Source of the DNA: Candidatus Kaistella beijingensis
GTDB lineage: Bacteria; Bacteroidota; Bacteroidia; Flavobacteriales; Weeksellaceae
DNA length: 64,000 nucleotides
Direction: 5' to 3'
Assembly: GCF_020084865.1 (NCBI RefSeq)
Contig: NZ_CP071953.1
Coordinates: 1,302,001-1,366,000 of the forward strand
In this document: positions 1-8,472 of the stretch, piece after piece
Numbering within the stretch: position 1 is the stretch's first letter
Layout of the letters: the number at the start of each line of letters is the position of its first letter
Position numbers and translations under genes: made by a program
The notes under the pieces: model-generated
What the model was told of the DNA's origin: nothing
The model's input: only the letters and a program-made list of their open reading frames with translations
Database searches by the model: none

Positions 1-90
1 CAGTTCAATTCCAGCATCAATTGCCATTTGTCGGATACTGAAAAGCGACTGATATTCATCATCTACCCAAAATACTTTATATTTCTTCAT
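1..90 (-). CDS. Receiver-domain (response regulator-like) protein, partial, 5' end only
   Basis: Only the first 30 codons are inside the window; the gene continues past position 1. The ATG is at 88-90 on the minus strand. The visible peptide starts MKKYKVFWVDDEYQSLF, which is the first beta-strand and the acidic Asp-Asp-Glu cluster of a CheY-type receiver domain. The phospho-acceptor Asp and any output domain lie outside the window, so the effector is unknown. Its start overlaps the 3' end of the upstream kinase-like gene by 14 bp, which implies co-transcription and translational coupling. The natural inference is that it receives phosphate from that partner. The family call is good for the fold but says nothing about the output. 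Confidence 0.7.
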   Translation of the reverse strand, partial: MKKYKVFWVDDEYQSLFSIRQMAIDAGIEL

Positions 91-2551
91 TGTCAATTTG
101 TAAATCGTCTAAATTTACAAATTCTTGCTGATAAGGAAGTGATACTTCAAAAGTTGTCGCAAGATCAGTTTCGCCTATACCTTCTGGACCAGTTTCGTCA
201 ACAATATACCAATCACCACCAAAATATTTAATAATTTGATCAACGATGTAACCTCCCATTCCACTTCCTCCATTTTTTCCCTTTTTAATTCCCTTGGATC
301 TAAAATCATCAAATGTGAAATTTTCCGGCATTGGATTTCCTGTATTTGAAATAAAGATTGTAAAGGTTTCAAATTCCTCAAGGATTGAAGTCGAGATTTC
401 AATTCTTCTTACCTCCTCCTTGTTCCAATTAAACCCGTGCTTTTTAATGTTCGAGATTAGATTATCAAGTAGAAAACATAATAGATCTTCATTCGCAAAG
501 GTGAAGATTTTGAAGTCATCACTCTTAATATCATTCAAATTGATATCAAATAAAATATTGGGGTTCTTCTCACTTACATTCTTAAAATAGTTTTCCAGAA
601 ATGGCACAATTTCAATTGGTGAAACAGGATATTCACTTGGAATAAAGTCTTCTGTTTGGCTTCTGACTTCTTCAGTAATCCTTTTAGAATCCTTAATTAA
701 GTTATCAATCAATTCTCCTAGATTTAACAATTGATTATCATTCAACTTTAAAGAAAATAATTGTGGAAATTTCGGCAACACTTTTCTTTCAAGAATCTGT
801 TTGATATTGGACGCAAAAAATTCCAAATTAGAAACTGAACCTGCAATTTTATGTCTTAGTATTGCGTTTTTTTCAGCTTCCATGCTTTGAAAGTCTTTAT
901 CAACTTTTTGAATCTCATCTTGAAGTTCTTTAATTGCAGAACTTAATTGTTCTTCAATTTCCTCCTTTTGTAAATCTGATGAAACCAAATTGATTTTTAC
1001 ATTCATCAAATCATTGACTCGTATATCTCTTACAGTTGAACCAAAAACCTGAGCTTCTATCTGTTTTTGAACATAATCTTTGTTCAACTCATTTATTAAA
1101 TACTTGTAAGAAATAACATCTTCATCCATAATTTTTAATAATACAATTCGTTGATGGCATAGTACAGCTTTTTTACCCGAAAAGTAGGTTGCGTTCAAAT
1201 TTCCACCGATTAATGAAACCAAAACACCTTCTTCATCCAGAACTGTGTAATACATCAAATTTTCTATTGTGGAGATGGGTTCTAGCAAATCATAATTAAT
1301 AGAGGGCAATATATTTGGATCATGTCCCAGATCTCGAACGTTTAAAATCTTAGAAATATCAGTAAAATTCTCTGGTTTCTGTCGCTTAGCAACTTCTACT
1401 AATTCGTAGAGAGGAGTTCCTTCCAACTCTTCCAAAAAATACACTTTGCCTTGAAGATTATAATCTCTATTTCTTATCTCTTCCGCATCAACGAGAACCG
1501 ATTCCCAAGGTTGAAAAAGAAAGTTGTTCGTTTCAAAGTTGTCCCAATCTATATATGATTTCCTAGTTTTAGACTTTGATAGATAATCATCAAAGTCAAT
1601 AAATTCTATTTTAGTACTTGGTTTCTCCGTATTTAGCACCAAAACATTTATTGCAATATTGGTATGACGGAATACGCCTGTCGGAAAAATAAGTACTTTT
1701 TCAACAAGATTTTCATCTACCAATTTTTTGAAAAGTTCTTTTTCTGTTTTTCGTCCCGAGGAAAGGAACGCCGGTCGAACGAAAAGAATAATCTTTCCGC
1801 CAATTTTAATAGATGACAGCGATTCTTCTATAACGAAATGCTCTAAATCGACTTTATCACCAAAACTATTTTTTACATCAATTCTGTTAAGAATAGGTAA
1901 TCTAGAAAAAATAAGATCAAATTTTTCCTCTGAAGGCCAGTTTTCAATACTACTTTCTAAAACATAATCGAAATTTAATTTATGGTGTGCCCAAAGTCGC
2001 AACTTTCCAACTCGCCAAATTTCCGGATTGTATTCTTGTCCAAAATATTCAGTTTCTCCTGATAATTCGGAAACAATTTCTACATTAGATGCAAATGGAT
2101 TGTAAACATGTCTTGCATTTTCAACATGCGCAACATCCAAAACCAATTTCATCAATTTAGGATGAACGATAAATGCACCGTTCTTGAAAGACAATGATTC
2201 CGTAATTACCTTAAAAACAAAATCAAACAAAGCCGGAAATTGATTTTCAAAATATGATTTTTCAAGCAAAGAAAAATAAGAAAATATTTGAGCGAGATCA
2301 TCAGCTGAGAAAAAACTTAAGACACGAAAGTGCGGTAATAATCTGAACAATTCTGAAGGATTATTGTATTCTGCCGCTTGCTTCAATTGGTAAACAAGTT
2401 CTGAAATACTCCTATTCTTAGCAACCACTTCATCTTTATAAATACAAAGTAAAAAAAGTGTAAGTGTATAATCATTTGGTGTAATAAATCCTTTTCGACT
2501 ATAAAATGAAGTAATGATCGTGTTAACTTCTATGATTTTTTTCTTATCCAT
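77..2551 (-). CDS. Fusion protein: degenerate N6-methylase fold + HsdS-like target-recognition domain + histidine-kinase ATPase
   Basis: 824 aa. Residues about 125-330 follow the HsdM-type methylase fold: motif I region VYNPFASN (149-156), then the typical run FVIEESLSSIKIGGKIILFV and an LIFPTGVF segment (287-294). The glycines of motif I are lost, and motif IV, normally NPPY/F, reads SRLP (216-219), so methyl transfer is unlikely. Residues about 375-535 resemble one target-recognition domain of a type I S subunit (Y/L ends with ...GSTVRDIRVNDLMNVKI). A coiled coil (about 530-562) leads to a candidate phosphoacceptor His567 (LRHKIAG). The GHKL ATPase domain follows, with N box DNLISNIKKHG (696-706), SNTG (735-738) and GGSGMGGYIV (761-770). 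It overlaps the receiver gene by 14 bp. Seen: domain motifs. Inferred: a DNA-sensing two-component kinase. A near-match -7 box lies at 2595-2602. I do not recognise it as a named defence gene. Confidence 0.8.
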   Translation of the reverse strand: MDKKKIIEVNTIITSFYSRKGFITPNDYTLTLFLLCIYKDEVVAKNRSISELVYQLKQAAEYNNPSELFRLLPHFRVLSFFSADDLAQIFSYFSLLEKSYFENQFPALFDFVFKVITESLSFKNGAFIVHPKLMKLVLDVAHVENARHVYNPFASNVEIVSELSGETEYFGQEYNPEIWRVGKLRLWAHHKLNFDYVLESSIENWPSEEKFDLIFSRLPILNRIDVKNSFGDKVDLEHFVIEESLSSIKIGGKIILFVRPAFLSSGRKTEKELFKKLVDENLVEKVLIFPTGVFRHTNIAINVLVLNTEKPSTKIEFIDFDDYLSKSKTRKSYIDWDNFETNNFLFQPWESVLVDAEEIRNRDYNLQGKVYFLEELEGTPLYELVEVAKRQKPENFTDISKILNVRDLGHDPNILPSINYDLLEPISTIENLMYYTVLDEEGVLVSLIGGNLNATYFSGKKAVLCHQRIVLLKIMDEDVISYKYLINELNKDYVQKQIEAQVFGSTVRDIRVNDLMNVKINLVSSDLQKEEIEEQLSSAIKELQDEIQKVDKDFQSMEAEKNAILRHKIAGSVSNLEFFASNIKQILERKVLPKFPQLFSLKLNDNQLLNLGELIDNLIKDSKRITEEVRSQTEDFIPSEYPVSPIEIVPFLENYFKNVSEKNPNILFDINLNDIKSDDFKIFTFANEDLLCFLLDNLISNIKKHGFNWNKEEVRRIEISTSILEEFETFTIFISNTGNPMPENFTFDDFRSKGIKKGKNGGSGMGGYIVDQIIKYFGGDWYIVDETGPEGIGETDLATTFEVSLPYQQEFVNLDDLQIDNEEI

Positions 2552-2606
2552 ATTTTATTTTAGTAAGCCTTACTTAATGATTTTATAAAATTAGCAAATT
2601 AATCCC

Positions 2607-2933
2607 TCAACAATTCTTTCTCTCCAAGATTTTTCCCAGCACAATTACAAAGAAAAAATGCTCCGGCTTCAAATCCTTTTCTTCAACGCCATCGTCTTGG
2701 GCGATGTAGATTTCTTTGCATTCCACAATCATTTGAGGGGCGTCTTTGTTGTAACCCATTTGAAATTTCACGGTTTCATAATCTTTGAAACCTATAATTT
2801 CTTCTTTTTCGTCTAAAATGCAAAGACGGTTGATAAAATGATCAGTGAAATTTCTGTATTCCTCGGTTTTTGTTCCGGCGAGAATTTCGTTGAACCATTG
2901 TTTTTGCAGAACAAGATAAAGCTGTTTTTTCAT
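2607..2933 (-). CDS. ASCH-domain-like small protein
   Basis: 108 aa. The layout LYLVLQKQWFNEILAGTKTEEYR near the N-terminus, followed by a basic/aromatic beta-rich core (YETVKFQMGYN, MIVECKEIYI), matches the ASCH superfamily (PUA-like fold, thought to bind RNA or modified nucleotides/DNA). No catalytic role can be read from it. It starts 11 bp after the end of the small membrane ORF on the same strand, and its stop is 55 bp before the methylase-kinase gene start, so these genes may share a transcript. ASCH and other PUA-like domains are common in defence islands as candidate readers of modified bases, which fits the BREX setting, but that link is inference only. Confidence 0.65.
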   Translation of the reverse strand: MKKQLYLVLQKQWFNEILAGTKTEEYRNFTDHFINRLCILDEKEEIIGFKDYETVKFQMGYNKDAPQMIVECKEIYIAQDDGVEEKDLKPEHFFFVIVLGKILERKNC

Positions 2934-2944
2934 GATTTTGTTTT

Positions 2945-3133
2945 TTAATGATTGGTGAAATCCTCATTTTCATTTGCCTTTATGAATAGCCAAACAAAAA
3001 ATAACGCCACAACAATTGCCAAAATACCTCCAAAATCCGGAAACGCTTCCACCAGAAATCCAAAAATGATGGTGAAAACTAATAATACTATTCCAACAAT
3101 TGCGACGGTTAAAAGAAATTTTAAGAACTGTAT
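2945..3133 (-). pseudogene. Small two-helix membrane ORF without a usual start codon
   Basis: The minus strand encodes about 62 codons of clearly membrane-type protein: two hydrophobic stretches (LLTVAIVGIVLLVFTIIFGF and GILAIVVALFFVWLFI) separated by VEAFPDFG and ending NENEDFTNH. An in-frame TAA lies directly upstream (3134-3136). There is no ATG, GTG or TTG before the first helix, and the first codon is ATA. It could be a gene that lost its start, a gene using a rare ATA/ATT start, or a frameshifted remnant. It sits 11 bp upstream of the ASCH-like gene and downstream of the HIRAN gene, in the same direction. Composition suggests real coding rather than chance. Confidence 0.4.
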
Positions 3134-3175
3134 TTAATTTAGAACTTGCTTTTAATCAACCTTGACAAGGTATTT

Positions 3176-3502
3176 TTAGTAAACAACTTCTTCTTGTGAA
3201 ACTAAATGGACTACAACTTCTACCTGTCTTTCGGTGTGTTGCTGCGGATCAATCTTCTGAATTCGGGCTTCGAATTGGGTAATTCCAACTTTCAAAAGTT
3301 TGTAGAAAATTCGGTTTTCGGTTCTTGGGATGAAGCCGATTTTTACGCCTTTGAAATAAATCGCGACTGCTCTTGGATCCCACTTGTTGTCTTCTTCGAG
3401 TTTGAATTTTACTTTTTTGCCGACTTTCAGTTTGTTGAAAACATCAACGCCGTCGTAAAATGTGAAACCTGCAACATGGAAATGTGATAAATGCTCTTTC
3501 AT
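3176..3502 (-). CDS. HIRAN-domain protein
   Basis: 108 aa with the start placed at the ATG at 3500-3502. The core FHVAGFTFYDGVDVFNKL, then KWDPRAVAIYFKGVKIGFIP, is typical of the HIRAN domain, known from Rad5/HLTF helicases where it grips 3' DNA ends, and from stand-alone bacterial proteins. The protein is just the domain with little else. A longer reading from 3592 is rejected because it would begin inside a terminator and upstream of the promoter: a -7 box (TTACTTTG on the minus strand, 3528-3535) and an inverted repeat (3546-3562) lie directly upstream of the chosen start. The same repeat controls the brx operon and its WYL regulator, so this gene is probably part of the BREX regulon. A role at stalled or damaged DNA is inference. 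Confidence 0.85.
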   Translation of the reverse strand: MKEHLSHFHVAGFTFYDGVDVFNKLKVGKKVKFKLEEDNKWDPRAVAIYFKGVKIGFIPRTENRIFYKLLKVGITQFEARIQKIDPQQHTERQVEVVVHLVSQEEVVY

Positions 3503-3527
3503 AACAATACGTTTTAAAATTATTCTG

Positions 3528-3562
3528 CAAAGTAAAAAACGATATATGCAACATATCTGCAC
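3528..3562 (-). promoter_or_regulatory. HIRAN-gene promoter with WYL-regulator operator
   Basis: Inverted repeat ATGCA-N7-TGCAC at 3546-3562, followed on the minus strand after exactly 10 bp by the -7 element TTACTTTG (3528-3535, seven of eight matches to TAnnTTTG). The same repeat, at the same distance, lies at 16982-16998 and 18051-18067. The repeat covers the -33 region, so a bound protein would block polymerase. Confidence 0.65.
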
Positions 3563-3577
3563 AACAAAATAAGGCAT

Positions 3578-3607
3578 AAAAAAACACCGCAATTTTTTTG
3601 CAGTGTT
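3578..3607 (-). terminator. Terminator of the brx operon
   Basis: Minus-strand hairpin AACACTGCAA / TTGCGGTGTT (one G-T pair) followed by a run of seven T. It starts 22 bp after the brxL stop, so it closes the BREX transcript and separates it from the HIRAN gene. Confidence 0.8.
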
Positions 3608-3628
3608 CCTTAATAATAATTTAATGGC

Positions 3629-5659
3629 TTAAGATTTTATCACAGTTAATTCAAACTCCCTGCATTTCCGCTTTTCCTGCATTACTTCTGCAATATCATA
3701 TTTTCCTGAAGATTTTTGCCAAATATCAAGACCCCTACCTAGAATAATTCTCCAATCGTTATTCAAACTGATGGAACGATCGTGTGCGCTTTCCTTGAAT
3801 TCATAAGTAAATTCTACATTCAATTCTTCAAGAGATGACTGAATTTCTTGCAAAGATGTGATTGAAACTTCCTGATACTCCATTTCATTCCAAGTAATCA
3901 AATGAATTTTCAATTGTTCTGCTTCTGCATTTTTTCTTACGATAAGCGAGCAGAGTTCTATTAGATTTTTAAATTGATGTGGCATTCTGATATAAGGATC
4001 CTGAATAACAAACTCCGTTGCTCCTTCCAAATAATGACCGAATAAACGGTCGTAGGAAATATTGGTTTGATTTTCACGGATGGTTTTATTGATGCCAAAC
4101 AAACTTTCAGATGCTGCTTCATAGTTTTTTTCAGAAATTTCACTTGGAGATTGTTTAATAGTTTGTGAAGATGTTTCAACCGAATTATTTTCCAATATTT
4201 CTCCGTATTCCTGTTCCTCCAAAGTATTTACTTGATATATATTTCCTTCTGCATCTTTATATTCAAACTTTACCACATCATCGCTGAATGTTTCATCCAT
4301 TTTCTGCAACTGCAGTTTTACACGCATTCTTCCTTCAACAGCAAAATCGAGCATTAGTTTAGCATCTTCTTTCGTGAAATCACCATCAGGAAAAAGGATT
4401 TTCACCAACCCTGAAAATGTCTTTTCAATTCCGGTTCTGTCTCTTGTAGAAATCGTATCCGAAAGCGTGAAATATTTTTGGTATGACTTTCCAAAATCTT
4501 TTTTACGAAGAAGTTTCAGTATTTCGGCAAGATAATCTACCACAAAACCAAAATCGTTGGTAAAAAGTTCATTCCGCAATTTTGAAACTTCCCACCCCGG
4601 AAGATAAAGATGCATCCTGTCCAAAAATGCCGTATCATAATAACCTTTCGGCAGTGAGATAAACAAATCGCTGTGTTTTACCATATTCGCCACGCCTCGA
4701 TCTGTGTTTCCAACGAAAACCATGGATGCTTCTGCCTGCAAAACATCAGTTCCACGAGAAAAGGACTTATTTGCCATATAGTTTTTCATGATGTCAACCA
4801 ATCCGTTTTCAACTCTTTTCGTATTGCCAGCAAATTCGTCGTAAGCAACAACATCCCAATAACCGACTAATCCTATGTTTCCTGTAGCGTTGTTTACAAA
4901 TAGTTTGGCCTTAGAAACTTCGGCGCCTGAAAGTAAAATTCCGTGCGGAGACATTTCCGAAAAAATATGTGATTTCCCCGTTCCTTTCGGGCCGAGTTCT
5001 ATCAAATTGTAATTATTTTCTGCGAAAGGAATTAATCTGCTTAACTGAATGAGTTTGGATCTCTGTGAGAACTCTTCCGGATTCAGTCCAATGGTCTGCA
5101 TCAGCAAATCCATCCATTCATTCAGGGTGAAAGATTTTCTCTCATTCACATATTCATCCAAATCGATATTCGAAATCTGAATTGGCTTTAGACTTTCAAT
5201 GATCCACGGCAAAGTGTTTTTTTCTTCTACAGGAACATAAGCCACATTAATCAACGACCAAACTCCTTCGGACAATAATTTTGGATTTGCTGTTACAATT
5301 TCTGAATTAACCGGAATATTGTTCAACCCAAGATTGGTAAACTTTGCTTCATAACGGTCCAAACGGTCATTTAAGCGTACAGAAATTTTATCGATAATTC
5401 GGAAACTGCCTTTCTCACGAATATTTGATTTTACAGATTCCGCTTCATCACGATGTACAAAGTGAGCGGCAATAATATTTTTTACTTTTTCGATGCCGTC
5501 TTTTATGATTTCTTCATCGTTTGTAGAACAGTGCTGTCCCAAAAGATATTCCAAAACATAAGTTGGAACTACGGCGTTTCCCTTTAATGACTTGGTTAAA
5601 TCTTTTCGTACTACTTTTCCTTCGAAATGTTCAACTATTTTTTGGTCGAGTTCGTTCAT
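3629..5659 (-). CDS. brxL: BREX protein BrxL (Lon-like AAA+ ATPase)
   Basis: 676 aa, the usual length for BrxL. An N-terminal domain with YVLEYLLGQHC (about 34-44) precedes an AAA+ module: Walker A GPKGTGKS at 223-230 and a Walker B-like VVAYDEFAG around 270-280. The family forms a ring on DNA and is needed for phage exclusion by type 1 BREX, while not needed for methylation. The C-terminal third is Lon-like in the family; residues about 520-640 here contain FGINKTIRENQTNISYDRLFG and further conserved BrxL sequence. It is the last gene of the operon, 24 bp after pglZ, and is followed by a terminator. No sign of damage. Confidence 0.93.
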   Translation of the reverse strand: MNELDQKIVEHFEGKVVRKDLTKSLKGNAVVPTYVLEYLLGQHCSTNDEEIIKDGIEKVKNIIAAHFVHRDEAESVKSNIREKGSFRIIDKISVRLNDRLDRYEAKFTNLGLNNIPVNSEIVTANPKLLSEGVWSLINVAYVPVEEKNTLPWIIESLKPIQISNIDLDEYVNERKSFTLNEWMDLLMQTIGLNPEEFSQRSKLIQLSRLIPFAENNYNLIELGPKGTGKSHIFSEMSPHGILLSGAEVSKAKLFVNNATGNIGLVGYWDVVAYDEFAGNTKRVENGLVDIMKNYMANKSFSRGTDVLQAEASMVFVGNTDRGVANMVKHSDLFISLPKGYYDTAFLDRMHLYLPGWEVSKLRNELFTNDFGFVVDYLAEILKLLRKKDFGKSYQKYFTLSDTISTRDRTGIEKTFSGLVKILFPDGDFTKEDAKLMLDFAVEGRMRVKLQLQKMDETFSDDVVKFEYKDAEGNIYQVNTLEEQEYGEILENNSVETSSQTIKQSPSEISEKNYEAASESLFGINKTIRENQTNISYDRLFGHYLEGATEFVIQDPYIRMPHQFKNLIELCSLIVRKNAEAEQLKIHLITWNEMEYQEVSITSLQEIQSSLEELNVEFTYEFKESAHDRSISLNNDWRIILGRGLDIWQKSSGKYDIAEVMQEKRKCREFELTVIKS

Positions 5660-5683
5660 TCAATGTGTTTATAGATTCACAAT

Positions 5684-8233
5684 TTAACTAAAATCATCAA
5701 GTTCTAAAATATTAATTTTGATCATATCATTCACCAAAGTATTTAATTTGTCCTTTTCTTTGGCTTTAAATGCTTTCAGATAACCTACTTTTTGTTTGGA
5801 TCCTGCTGAAGTGAGTTCCAGTTTTATTTCAAATTGGCGGTCTGTAGGATTTTCCGCAGCGACGTTAAAGTCGATCTCGGCTTCTGTTGAAATCAACTCA
5901 TTGTCAATACTGTATAGCCCGAAATTCACCGCAAGTGGTTTATATAAATTTCCTACCGGTTCGGACTGCAAAAATTTCAATTTTACAATGCCCGAAGTTA
6001 TTGTTTTCAACTGATCTATCCGCACAAACGGTACATCCTGCGCTTTATCATTTCGTCCTCTCTTGAATTCTAAAACAGGAACAACCACTTCCTGCAAAGA
6101 ACAGCCACCATGAACAAACTGTACCCCAAAATTTCCTTTTTTTCTGAATCTGTTGATAGCTTTGGGAACAATCACTTTCACATTGGTTTCAATATTTGTG
6201 GTATTTGCCAAGGAGAAATCATAGGTGTCTTTTGTAGTAAGTTCATCAGTGGTAATACAAAACCGTGTGTGTTCTTTCAAAATATCTTTCACTGCAGGAA
6301 ATGGCTGTGAAGTAGCATCCGAAATTTTATGATAATTAAACAAAAATCCGTGATCTGCCGTTACCGTTACCGTGGTGATATTTAAACTTGTATAAAGACT
6401 TTTAATCAGCCTGTGCAATTGACTGATGCATTGCTCCGAAGATTCAAAAGTATAAAATTCTGATGCTTTTTTATCTCCTACAGAATCCATCCAATTATGA
6501 TAAATGTAAACCGTGTGCTTATCTTTCAGATATGCTCTTCCCTGTTCCTGATTGAATTTGCTGAAGGTTGCATAATCAATCACAAAAGTATTTTCGTCAA
6601 AATTTTGAAGAATTTTTTCACGGTAAGTGCTTAAGGTCTTTATTCCGTTGATGCTGTAGTCAATTTTTCCTTCAGAAATTTCAGCAACAATTCCATCATT
6701 CGGAAGCAAATTAGACATCCCAAGATTGGTGTAAGATGGAATCGCAGAAAGCATTGGTTTGCAGCTCACAGAATTATTCACATCAGCATTCAGTTCCTGC
6801 GCCAATTCCTGCGCCAATTCGTAGCGAAATGCATCGGAAATAATCACTACTTTTTTGGTGGAAACCGGCTTTACAAATTCCTTATAAAAATTAAACTGTT
6901 TTGTAATTTTCAAAGGATGCATATTGAACTCCAGCTCATCAAGTTCCTTCACCCAAGGATTATTAAGGTCGATTAGATATTGATCATAAGCTTTATTTAA
7001 CCGATCGAAAACTTTGCTGTATTTTTCGTGAACAGAACTTCCCAATTTCTGATAAGCGATAAAAGCTTTGCGATAATACAAATCCAAGCGGTACAATTCT
7101 TTGGAATAAATGGAAAGATAATCATCTGCCTTATTGAAGACAAAATCTGAATATCTTTTCCTGAGATCATAAAAGTGCGCGGCATTCAGCAAGAATTCCA
7201 TTTGGTATTCGTGACCTGCATAATCATCCAGACTGTTCTTCCATGATCCGTACTGCTGAATAATTTCGGAAGGATTGATTTCTAATTTCTCCACTGCCGA
7301 AAGTAAAATCATCTCCAAACTTTTAGAAGTGGTAATTCCATATTCCTGATCGGTTCCGTAGATGTTTATGATTTTCTGAACATTTACTTCTTCCCCAAGA
7401 TTTTCTAAAATTGGCTCAACCAATTTCGATTTGTTTTTATCGTCTTCCCAATCCTTAAAAAAATTGAGCGTTTTGGTTTTCGAAATTTCGCTTCCAAACC
7501 TTAGTTTACCGTATTCATCTTCTGATTTTACTTCCGGAACAAAGGCGGTGATTGCGTTGTATTTCAGTTTCAGGAAAAGCGTTTTCAACGATTCGAAACC
7601 AAGATAATCCAAATCGGTGCTGAAAAGTGTGTTGAGTTGATTCAGCAATTTTTCCTGAAGTCCGGCTTTGTAAATCTGCAAATATTTGTTTTCCCAATCC
7701 TCTTCACTTTCATTCATCAATTCAAAAATTCGGATGGCGTTGAACGTGTTCTTTCCGGTTTTCTTTTCGTCTAAAATAATCGAGATTACCGCAGAAGCCA
7801 AAGCATTTTCGTTAAAAGGTTTCGCGGCTAAAAACGGCATCAGTCTGCTTTCGTTTTTTTTTGGCTTAATCCACCTTTTCAGAGAAGCGATGAAGTTTTT
7901 CTGCTGCACCGGAATTTGGTAACGATCCATCAATTCCGACATCTCGTCGATTGCCAAAATATTTCCGGCAAGAAGCAAATCGGTGATCGGATAATTTTTG
8001 TATTCTCTTGGTTCCGGTTGTGGGAATGCGTGATACAGCAAAATCTTTTCGTTTTCCGGTCGGAATTCTACTTCGTATTTGATGCGGAAATAGTTGTTGT
8101 TTACTCTCAAAATCCGGAATTCGTCGCCTTTGTAGGCATCCAGTTCTTCCTCATATTCTTTTTCGGGATCGAAAAGAAGAAGGATATCGTTGGAGATTTC
8201 GTTGAATTTTGATTTTATTTTTTCGGTGATCAT
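5684..8233 (-). CDS. pglZ: BREX protein PglZ (alkaline phosphatase superfamily)
   Basis: 849 aa from the ATG at 8231-8233. An upstream in-frame TTG at 8279-8281 would add 16 residues, but the ATG has a better A-rich leader. Metal-binding motifs of the alkaline phosphatase fold are visible: VVIISDAFRYELAQEL in the middle of the chain and TVTADHGFLFNY about 180 residues later. PglZ is one of the two defining genes of all BREX types; its biochemical substrate is not settled, though nuclease activity has been reported for the family. It is separated from pglX by about 240 bp that hold a palindromic element, so it may have its own expression level. The window also holds a second PglZ-fold protein, PorX. 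Confidence 0.93.
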   Translation of the reverse strand: MITEKIKSKFNEISNDILLLFDPEKEYEEELDAYKGDEFRILRVNNNYFRIKYEVEFRPENEKILLYHAFPQPEPREYKNYPITDLLLAGNILAIDEMSELMDRYQIPVQQKNFIASLKRWIKPKKNESRLMPFLAAKPFNENALASAVISIILDEKKTGKNTFNAIRIFELMNESEEDWENKYLQIYKAGLQEKLLNQLNTLFSTDLDYLGFESLKTLFLKLKYNAITAFVPEVKSEDEYGKLRFGSEISKTKTLNFFKDWEDDKNKSKLVEPILENLGEEVNVQKIINIYGTDQEYGITTSKSLEMILLSAVEKLEINPSEIIQQYGSWKNSLDDYAGHEYQMEFLLNAAHFYDLRKRYSDFVFNKADDYLSIYSKELYRLDLYYRKAFIAYQKLGSSVHEKYSKVFDRLNKAYDQYLIDLNNPWVKELDELEFNMHPLKITKQFNFYKEFVKPVSTKKVVIISDAFRYELAQELAQELNADVNNSVSCKPMLSAIPSYTNLGMSNLLPNDGIVAEISEGKIDYSINGIKTLSTYREKILQNFDENTFVIDYATFSKFNQEQGRAYLKDKHTVYIYHNWMDSVGDKKASEFYTFESSEQCISQLHRLIKSLYTSLNITTVTVTADHGFLFNYHKISDATSQPFPAVKDILKEHTRFCITTDELTTKDTYDFSLANTTNIETNVKVIVPKAINRFRKKGNFGVQFVHGGCSLQEVVVPVLEFKRGRNDKAQDVPFVRIDQLKTITSGIVKLKFLQSEPVGNLYKPLAVNFGLYSIDNELISTEAEIDFNVAAENPTDRQFEIKLELTSAGSKQKVGYLKAFKAKEKDKLNTLVNDMIKINILELDDFS

Positions 8234-8353
8234 TTTATTTAATTTACTGACATATTTTAAGTACAACTTTAAATCTGTCAAAATATCGTTTTTATTACGG
8301 AATTTTAATTAGACCTTTAATAATATTTTCTTTATTCAAAATTCCCCAAAAAA

Positions 8354-8467
8354 TTTTCCCCAACCCTAAAGGGAGATTTTTTGGTGAATTTTTATAAGCT
8401 TTTCTTATTCCAATTTATTGAAAATCAATTTCCGCCCTTTAGGGATGGGGAAAAGAAATTGATTTTC
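8354..8467. repeat. Nested inverted repeats in the pglX-pglZ gap
   Basis: TTTTCCCCAACCCTAAAGGG (8354-8373) is matched by the reverse complement of 8435-8454 with one mismatch. A second perfect pair, GAAAATCAATTTC (8420-8432) and GAAATTGATTTTC (8455-8467), encloses the right arm. The element can fold as one long hairpin or as two alternative ones. It resembles a small non-coding palindromic repeat (MITE- or REP-like). There is no gene in this 240-bp gap. Confidence 0.6.
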
Positions 8468-8472
8468 ATTTC

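Noticed and set aside
77..2551. Call as an ordinary type I restriction-modification M subunit
   Set aside because: Motif I glycines and NPPY are missing, an ATPase of kinase type is fused, and there is no HsdR or separate HsdS gene nearby.
2952..3137. 61-codon plus-strand ORF
   Set aside because: It is the opposite strand of the small membrane ORF and has a composition (Lys/Thr/Asn-rich) expected of an antisense shadow.
3149..3176. ACCTTG-A-CAAGGT palindrome after the HIRAN gene as a terminator
   Set aside because: One-base loop and no T run on the minus strand; could be chance or a protein site, not supportable.
3176..3592. Longer HIRAN protein starting at 3592
   Set aside because: The extra 30 codons run through the operator, the promoter box and the brxL terminator; the ATG at 3502 fits the family start.
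5684..8281. PglZ start at the upstream TTG
   Set aside because: The ATG at 8233 has a better leader and does not change the conserved part.
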